A DNA stretch of 64,000 nt from Dysidea avara (taxonomy: Eukaryota > Porifera > Demospongiae > Dictyoceratida > Dysideidae), in assembly GCF_963678975.1 (NCBI RefSeq), contig NC_089278.1:13001959-13065958 (forward strand), written 5' to 3'. The notes beneath the pieces were generated by a model. The model was not told the origin of the DNA and did not search any database. It was given only the letters and a program-made list of their open reading frames with translations. A program made the translations under genes and the position numbers. Shown here piece by piece: positions 11,096 to 20,667 of this stretch. Positions within the stretch are counted from its first letter, which is position 1. Every line of letters starts with the position of its first letter.

Positions 11096-14000
11096 CTACA
11101 CTTAAAGTTCATGTAACAAGATGTTTCATGCAAGTAAATATTTTAATACAATAAGTGTTTATACACAAGTGATAATGCCACCAGCTGGTTCATTATTAAA
11201 CTTCTTCACTTGTTCTCTGCACTTATAAGCCAAGCAGTGATGAAGGCATGCCATTAAACCTGGTAATGTGACTAACCAGCCTCACAATACACTTTATGGT
11301 AGCATTTCAAACATGACCTGAAATGCTTATAAAAAGTTTGGCATTTTACTGTGGTATGCCGAAGGGTATTTGTCAAGCTGAAGCAATGTCTAACAGTGAA
11401 AAAATTCCCTTAGTCATTATTGAGTTGCACTCTTCAATCAGTCCGTCAGTCAGTCAGTCAAAAGAAAATTCTGCTAAATAGAAATATTACAGGAACTTAC
11501 TGAAAGCATTTTGGGCATGTTTATATCAACCAATAATATCAATGCCCTGTAAAGGTCTTACGAGGTTGTTTTCTGGGTTTCTGGTCAATATTCTGTCTCT
11601 CTTTTGTGATCCCTGCTGTACAGTACTACGAACTGGAGTTGTAATTAAAAATATTGATATAGATATTTGAAATTACCATCAGTGGTGGTTCCTACATTGT
11701 TACATACCACTACTCCATACAATAGTTATTTTACCTGATTCAATATCCACACATCTGCCAGGCTGAACATTTTCACCATCAATTCTGAACATATACTTTC
11801 CAGGCACACAGACATTAGAGTTATCATCCAACTGTAAGATCAAGCCATTGATCACTTCAGGTCGTACATAAAAGTGAACTCCATCTCCTCCATTAAATCC
11901 AACTTGAGCTCCACCAACTCCTATACCATTAACCCCACCAGTATTATCTGCTGAAGACCACTGTATCCCTCCATCCAAGTAGTTGAATATTGCATAAGAC
12001 TGGCGACCATTGGTAGCTATGACTGCTTGAAAAGTGTTCACCTGCAATAAATTAATGTAGTCACTAGTAGTGCTGCAGGGACAAAGATGACATTATATAT
12101 AGCAATATACTTTATGCTTTACATGCTATACTGTAAGCATGGCCACAACTTTAGTAATAGTTAAACTCTGGTGTCTGTGCCTTGATAATGACTAGTCACC
12201 AAATCCTTCAAGATGCTATGTCATGAATGTCTACAGGGGCGGATCTAGGATTTTTTGAAAGGGGGGGGGGGGGCTAAGCTGGACAGGGACATGGATAAAT
12301 AGCCAGACATTAGAAGATATCAAGCCTTCTCACAAGGCCATAGTGGTAAGATTCATGTAGTATATATGGTCAATATTAGCTATCGGGAATAATAACTACA
12401 ATAGTGTGCGAGGGGAGGTCTGGGGGGCATGCCCCCCAGGAAATTTTGAAAATTAGGCCCTCTAAAGGTGAATCTGAGAGTGTTTTAGCAGTTTTTTAAT
12501 GGAAAATAATAGAATTTCAGTTTATCAAAACACTTTTACTTTTCCATTAAATCAAGACTGATAGCGATATGCATGAGTAGCTATCACGCATGCATGATAA
12601 TCTTTTCATTTGTAGCTACCAAGCATTTAGATATAGCTAGCTACATATCATAATGCATCAGCTTCTCTTCGACAGCCTCCTTACTGATATAAATAATAAT
12701 GTTGTTGTATCCCACTGGAAGGTTGGATTAGATTATTTCACATATCATGAAGTTGGAAGAATTGTGGAAAATACTTACTCCAGCCTTAACATCAACAGAT
12801 TCAAGGCAGACTCTCTTTATGGAATGCTAGACTACCATCTGGGATTCATCAACATTGGATGACTATGACTACAAACTACACAAGTTTGACTGTGATGATT
12901 TTGCAGTCTGCATGAAGGATGCTGTTTCTAAATACTCCCATGATCAAACAAAGCCATATAATAGGGGAAACCTTTGTGGGATAATGTGTGGAAGAAACAT
13001 GTATAGCTAAACAGAGGCAGAAACATGTATAGTTAAGTAGAAGTAGTGTTGAAAGTCACAATTATTAGAATGCATGCTCCTTAGCCTAGTGACACTTTGT
13101 TAGCCTTAACACCAATAAAGTGTACTGAAAAGCAGAATGCAGTGAAGGGTATTAGCTAATCTACTGGAAATCCTTAGCAAAGTGCAAATATATTTGCATT
13201 TATGGGGTTTCTGAATTTGCTGTTGTGATAGTCAACTTATTTCTAGATCTGCAGGGTTATGAAGACTGATCTATAGTTAGCTACAAATGCCAGCACTATA
13301 ACCCACAGCATGGGGTCATATCAGAAGGTAAGTGATATAGATTTTACATTCATAGACAAAAGTGCTATAGCTGCCTTATAAACTTGTAAAATACCAAAAG
13401 ACTATAGTTTGCTAAATGGCTGAGTTGGTAACTACATATTATACTGAATGTGATGATGTCAGTAGCTTGTAACAAGAGCTTTGATTAATGTGACAAACAA
13501 TAAACATTACACTTAGGTCAATGTTGTAACTAGAATATAAAAATTGTGTATTCTAATATTTGATTGAGTCTCTGTTATGTCACAGTTGTGGTTGTAGTGA
13601 TTTTGCTCTCTCTTATGATTAAAGAAAGGTAGACATTGACTGCCATATTTGCTTGCTTGGGGTCTCCTGGGGTTATAAGGAGGGTCTTCCATGCTACAGT
13701 GGAGGTCCTACTGAGATTTGACAGAGACCAGCAGGAGGACACTGCCTTTCAGGAGGTGAGACTGTTAGTGAAGTAGTTCAGCAGTAGCTAGCAGGAATAG
13801 GCTTACAGACAGTTTGCTAAGAGATTCCAGAGTGTTGCTAGGTTTTAACCTTTATGGAGATACTGCAAAATGGAGAGAGCGACTGTGACCTTTCCTCTCA
13901 ATTCAAAGAGACTCCAGTTATACCAAGTGCAACAAATTGCAGGGGCCTTGGACTTGCCCACTACAGCTTCAGGTAGTGACCTGTTAGTAATGTTGTGTGG

Positions 14001-17000
14001 TAAACTGCGTGACAATAACCATGACCCTTCCAATGTTCAAGTAGTGGCCACAAAGACTGAGGGAGGAGAAGAATTATCACTGCAAGATATGGATGGTGTG
14101 TTTCTAAGAGTTCCGGTCTTGAAGGAGGAGCTATCTGGAGCATCACTAGCTCCAGGAAGTGAAGTTTCAGTTCCAACCTTGGTGTCAGGTTCATCAAGGA
14201 CATCACCAGCCCGAGATAGTGAGGAAAGGGAGAGTTTTTCTTTAGAAGAAAAATGTGTGGAGGAAGTCCTGAGTCCAATGAAAACTGAGTTGACAAATAC
14301 ATGACTGCAGTTACAATCAGCTCAGGAAGAAATAGTGTGTCTGAGAAAGGAATTGTCAGCACAACAACAGAGACTTCTGGAAGCCCAAGAGGTCATTGAG
14401 TTAGAGAGTGCCAAAGTGAAAAACTGGCTGCTAAAAAGGAATCCCTCCAACAACATTTACAGTTGTCATGTCCACAGGTACACAATCTCCAGGAGATCAA
14501 AAAGGGTAAAGAAAGGATTAAAGAGCTTTGGCAGATAAATTGCAAGCAGCTTACAGTTCATGACAACCTGATGTTTGAAAAGGAGAAAGAGATGAAAGCA
14601 GACTGAATGAGGTAGAAATGGAGATAACCAGGCTGAAGAACAGGTATGAAAAGTTTGTCAACTCTACCAGTTTTATCATTTGCTAGTGTAACCCCTAGTA
14701 CCACATGTACACTATCTTCTGTATTACATGACCCCCAGGAGGTAAGGACAGGTCATGTAGATTTCTTGAGACAAATAAGTGTTACTAGCAATGTCCCATT
14801 TCTTCAGTCAGGCATGATGCAATCTACATTCAAACTTTCAACAAATAGTCAGCAACATACAGGCGGATATTTACACCAGTCTACAGTGCATCCTACATAG
14901 TGGCAACCACATGAGTTATTTGGACCTGTGGGCCCTTCTAATAGTTCAGGGATGAATGTGGTAACCAATCCATATGTGTCATTGTCTAACACTTTATTCT
15001 ATAGCAGGCCTATCAGTTCCGTTGGTACAACAAGTAGTGGATTTCCAACTGTTACTCCCCTGCTTGGTCACTGTCAGGTACAACAACGTCGTGGGAAAGC
15101 TCCCCCTATAGATGAGTTTACCGCAGAAGACAGTCAGACCACAATTGATGATTGGATACTGATACTGGAGTATGCTGCTAGCTGGATTAGTTGGACAGAG
15201 GATGAGTCATTAATGCAGTTAGCTGGTCACCTTAGAGGCCGAGCACTACTAAAATGGAAATTATTGGATTCCAAAGACAAAGCCATTTATCACGCAGCTA
15301 TAAAAGCGTTGAGGGAACGTCTTGACCCTGGAAATCAGTCAATAGCAGCTTTGGATTTTCAACACACCAGCCAAAAGCCAAGTGAGACCGTATCTGATTT
15401 TATATGGCGATTGGAGAAAGTGTTTCAAACAGCATTTGGCCGTGAAAATCTGTCAGCAGAAACTAGAGATATGCTATTGTATGGACAATTACAGGAAGGT
15501 CTGTCATACACTTTAATGGAGTTTCCATCAGTATCTGGTTCTCAGAACTATAGAGAATTGTGTGTAGCAGCGAAGAAAGAAGAGAGGAGGTTGGCTGAGT
15601 TAAAGAAGAAACAGCAGTATTTGAAGAGTGATAGATCATCATCATTGTCAGATAGTTTTAATAAAAGATCACTACAAAACGTTACAACAGTACCCAGAAA
15701 TCTGGAGGTGACTGGAACAAACATAAACCATTTGGGAAGCAGCAATCTTTGAGGCGTTATTTGTGTGACAGCCCAAATCATTTGGCTCGCGACTGTCACT
15801 CCCGCAAAACTGAAAGTCAAGATAAAGACAGGTGCTCAGGAGAAGAAAGATAACAAGATGATCCAGACAAGGTCTTACACTGATAATGGTAGAGAATCTC
15901 GATGTGTAGAGGTAAAAATTGAAGGAGTTCCTGTCACTGGATTGATAGATACAGGATCGGACATAACCATTGTCGGGGGTGATCTGCTTTACCACATTGT
16001 GTCAACAGCAGGGTTAGAGGCTAGCAAGATTAGATCAGCAGATCAGAGGGCATGTGCATATGGTCAAAAGCCCATAACATTAGATGGCAGATAGACCTGA
16101 ACATCAGTTTTGGTGAGAATACATTGTGTACTACTGTATATATCAAGTTAGTAGCTCCTGATGCACTATTGTTGTCTGAAGCTGTATGCTGTACCTTAAT
16201 TAGGTGTAGTCAGCTATCATCCTAATGTGCAGGTTGTACAGAAAGATCCTGTTACAATAACACCCATCACTATCCCTATTAAGGAGGATATTCTCCCACT
16301 TGGGGAAGACCAGGACACAGAGTCCCAAGTCAGTATGGAGGCAGTGACTACTGTGGAAGTCCCAAGTCAGTATAGAGGCAGTGACTACTGTGGAAGTAAG
16401 GTCAAGGGAGACTCACACACCAGGAGAGCTGGCTAACAACATCACCCCTGCTACTGAACCAGCACAAACCTTGGGAAGTGACATGAATGATGAGCCTAGT
16501 TTACAGGAGCCAAGTGAACTAGAATGTGTTCTCAAGCAAGAATTGGGTAATATCTCATAAGTGAGTCTGATTAAAACTGTACATTTGCCTGCCAATTTCA
16601 CTGCAGTAGTACCAGTACAAGTTCTGAATGAGAAAGGTACATTTATGTTAGAGCCTTCAGATTCACTGGACACCTCATTGAAGATTGTAGAGTCTCTTAT
16701 AGAGGTAAATGAGGATTCTGCAGTAGTGGTAGCCAATACTGAAAGTCCACATACCAGTTACAGAAAGGTATGGACTTAGGTCAAGTTGTTGAAGTGGAGT
16801 TAGTTGTTGCCAAAGATGAAGACTTACCTGTTGTCCGTGAAGGGTCAGTTGAGGAGGCACTAAAGCCTCAAGTAAACCTGTTTGGTATCAGCCTACAATC
16901 TGAGAAAACAGTTGAACAAATTAAGTGGAGACAACAACAGATGAGCAAGATACTGAGGGAGTCAAACAAACTACTGTCAGAAGAGCACTTACCTTTAGAA

Positions 17001-20000
17001 GATCTATTAGTGGAGTATCATGACATAGAAGAGGATGAGAGAGGGGAAACTGACCTGATTGAATTTGAGATTGACACCAGTGATGAGGCCCCTAAGAAAC
17101 AGTCGGTGAGAAGAACACCTTTTGCTTCCCACCAAGAGATAGCAAATCAGCTAGAGAGGATGCAGAGAAGTGGAGTTATCACACCATCTAAGAGCCCATG
17201 GTCCAGTCCCGTTGTCTTGGTCAGGAAAAGGGATGGAACACTACGATTTTGTGTAGATTACCGTGTTCTTAATTCTGTTACCAAGCCAGCTAGACCTATT
17301 CCCTTTACCAAGAATCAACGACCTTTTAGACCAGTTGGGGAAATCCAAGTGTTTTATGACATTAGATCTTGCATCAGGGTATTGGAAAGTTAAAGTTCAT
17401 GAGAACAGCCAAGAGAAGACAGCATTCATTACCCACCAGGGATTGTATGAATTCAGAGTGATGCCATTCGGTGTAATGAATGCACCTGCTGTGTTCCAGT
17501 GTTTAATGCAGAGAGTATTGCATGGAATACAGTCTGACACTGGCAAAGAATTTGTATCAGTCTATTTGGATGATGTAATAGTCTTTCAGAATCCTTGCAT
17601 GACCATGTCGTTCACCTGAGAGCTGTGTTTAATTGTTTACGGAGAGCAGACTTGAAACTCAACCCAAAGAAATGCAAATTTGTTTGCAATGAAGTAGATT
17701 ACTTGGGTCATCTGGTGACACCATCTGGATTGAAGCCAAATAACCGGAATTTGGATGCTGTAAGGCATTTCCCCACTCCCACTAACTTGAGGCAGTTGAG
17801 ACAGTTCCTTGGGCTAACGTCTCATTCTCGTCATTTTGTGATGGGTTATGCCAAGATTGCTCACCCATTGTATTTACTCACTAAGAAGGGAGCAGTTTTC
17901 CAATGGACAGCTGATTGTGAAGTAGCCTTTGAAAGTTTAAGGAGCAGGTTGTTAACAACACCCGTGCTTGCCTATCCAGATTTTGATAAGGATTTCACGC
18001 TGGAAACTGATGCTAGCAAACAAGGCTTGGGAGCCATACTGTCACAGTACCAACATGATAAGAAGTTACATCCAGTAGCATGTGCTAGCTGTTCTGTGTC
18101 CACAGCTGAGTCCAACTATGCCATCACAAACCTAGAAACATTAGCAGTAGTTTGGGCTGTTACTCATTTTAGATATTACCTTTATGGTTATAATGTGACT
18201 GTTATAACAGATCATGCAGCTGTAAAGGCCATTCTAGGAGCACCTAATCTCACTGGGCAACATGCTTGATGGTGGAGCAAGTTATACGGAAGTGTAATTA
18301 AGAAAATGGAAATAATTCACAGAGCAGGAATAAATAATCAACATGCTGATGCACTTTCACGGTAACCTGTCTTACCTGCACCACCTGACTTGGAGGCCAA
18401 TTCAGAAGTTCAAGTTGCTCACATTTCTAGCAGTGATGATAGTAAACCCATCAGCTCTTTACTATGTAAAGATCCTGGTCCTGGTGACAGCCATGAGAGC
18501 AAATCTTTTGCTGAAAAGCAGTTAAAGGATCCTAGTCTACAGCTAATCATTCAGTATCTGTCAAAGAATGTTCTGCCAGCAGAACCCCAACTTGCAGCGA
18601 AGGTAGTTGCTCAAGTCTCCATGTACACAATAGTTGATGACATCCTTTATTTCAATGGACAGAAGGGTGATTCTCCTAGAGCAGTGGTACCTTGTGGATT
18701 GCAGCAAAGCATGATGGAAGAGTACCACAGTGGAATCATGGCAGGACACTTTTCTGGTCCGAAGATCTACAAAACCATGTTTCTTCAATGGTGGTGGCAG
18801 AACATGTATTGAGATATCACCAACTATACCCGTGGTTGTGCACAATGTGCTATTGTCACTGACTCAGGGAGAAGACAGCTGCCCCCAATACACCCATTCC
18901 TGTAGACCATCCTTTCCAGATCATTGGCATTGATATCATGGAGCTACCTTTGAGAGCTAATGGCAATAAATACGCAATTGTATTTCAAGACCTCTTTACC
19001 AAGTGGCCAATGGTTTATGCTACACCTGACCAGAAGGCAGAAAGAATTGCTAAGCTCTTGGCTCAAGAAATAGTGCCAATGTTTGGAATACCAGAGGCAT
19101 TGCTATCAGATCGAGGCACAAACCTATTGTCGTGTCTTATGCAGGATGTGTGCAAATTGCTTGGAATGAAAAAGTTGAATACCACTGCACACCACCCCCA
19201 GTGCAATGGGATGATAGAACGGTTCAACCGAACCTTGAAGACTATGTTAAGGAAACACATTTCCAAATTTGGAGTGCAGTGGGACACACTTATCAGGAGT
19301 CCTGTGGGCTTACCACAACACGCCACATTCTTCAACCGGTGAAAACCCATCATTCTTGCTCTTTGGATTTGATTGTCGTCATCCAACAGAGGCTGCTACT
19401 TTACCATCTAAGTTATTGAAGCTAACTGATGTGGCAGATTTTCGAGAAGAACTAGTACTATCCCTATCAACAGCGAGAGCCTTAGCAGCCAAATCAATTT
19501 TAAAAGCACAGGAACATCAAGACTGGATATGATAAGTGTGCTAAACCAAGTAGACTCAGACTAGGAGAATGGGTTCTGATTCACTTCCCACAAGACAAGA
19601 CAGGGAAACAACAGCTTAACTAGGGAGGGACGTGATGTGATGTCAGTAGCTTGTAACAGAGCTTTGATTAATGTGACAAAAATAAACATTACACTTAGGT
19701 TAATGTTGTAACTAGAATATAAAAATTGTGTATTCTAATATTTGATTGAGTCTCTGTTATGTCACAGTTGTGGTTGTAGTGATCTCTTATGATTAAAGAA
19801 AGGTAGATATTGACTGCCATATTTGCTTGCTTGGGGCCTCCTGGGGTTATAAGGAGGATCTTCCATGCTACATGAAGCTGATAACTCTAACCAATTAAAC
19901 CATAGATAATATATGCCTCCGGAGGTATATATTATATATGATTAAACCAACTAACACTTATTTTAAAAATATAAAAACCATACTAATCACCTCTTATACC

Positions 20001-20625
20001 CATAGTAGAAAACACTGCTAATTATCTGAATAAAACAAAACTCACAATTAAAACTTTTGTAACTAAAGATGCAACCCACAATCGAAACCTTTACTTGAAG
20101 AACTCTTGAGGAAAAGGAAGCTATACTCTCCTGGAACAGAGCTAAACAATAGGTATAGTTACATAGCATTATTTGTGCTGGTAGCGATGCATAGTTCTTG
20201 AAATGAGTCTGCTTTTGACACACATAGAAGATTTAGGGTTTTATTGGCCAAGTAATAACTTAGAAAGGAAAGGGGGGCTGTAGCCCCCTTAAATCCGCCC
20301 CTGGTCTAAGTGTTTTGAAGTGAGTTAGTGTAGAAAAATACAATAGTTATTTTGTGATTCCTCTATCTGCATACAGTATGGTAGTCTAGTACTGTGTATT
20401 AGGGATCATGAAGAACAGGGCTTTTCCAGCCAAAAATATCACGCTTTTCCAGCCAAAAATATCACCTTAAAACCAGCCTCAATTTCCCTTCATGACAGCT
20501 TGGCAGCATTGGATAGGCACAGCCAAGCCCAAAAATGTCCTCAGACCAACCCTAAACCCTTCCAAAAACTTTCTATAGAATTTTAAAAATTTTCTACTTA
20601 AAATTTTATGCTGACTGACTGACTT

Positions 20626-20667
<42 letters not shown>

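Larger units (their letters stand above)
13449..19872 (+). mobile_element. Ty3/gypsy-type LTR retrotransposon, degenerate
   Basis: A complete-looking 6.4-kb element on the plus strand, opposite to its host gene. It has LTRs at 13449-13698 and 19633-19872. A 4-bp duplication TGAA lies at 13445-13448 and 19873-19876. A likely primer-binding site starts TGG at 13700, and a polypurine tract AGGGAGGGACG sits at 19622-19632 against the 3' LTR. Coding order is gag, protease, reverse transcriptase, RNase H, integrase, which is the Ty3/gypsy order. The reading frame is broken by several frameshifts and in-frame stops, so this copy is unlikely to move on its own. LTR divergence is low: a handful of substitutions plus an 8-bp and two 1-bp indels. 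Confidence 0.93.
12234..20303. mobile_element. DNA-element ends CAGGGGCGGAT...ATCCGCCCCTG around a gypsy insertion
   Basis: The left end (CAGGGGCGGATCTAGGATTT, with a long G run at about 12262) and the right end at 20303 (AAATCCGCCCCTG) are inverted copies. Each is followed by GTCTA as a direct repeat (12229-12233 and 20304-20308). Removing the inserted LTR element leaves about 1.6 kb. Ends of this type are common in hAT-like non-autonomous elements, which normally give 8-bp duplications. The 5-bp flank is therefore odd, and two separate insertions remain possible. Confidence 0.5.

Noticed and set aside
12653..12862. 69-codon plus-strand frame
   Set aside because: Intronic on the opposite strand of the NIDO gene, within the older DNA element; no motif seen.
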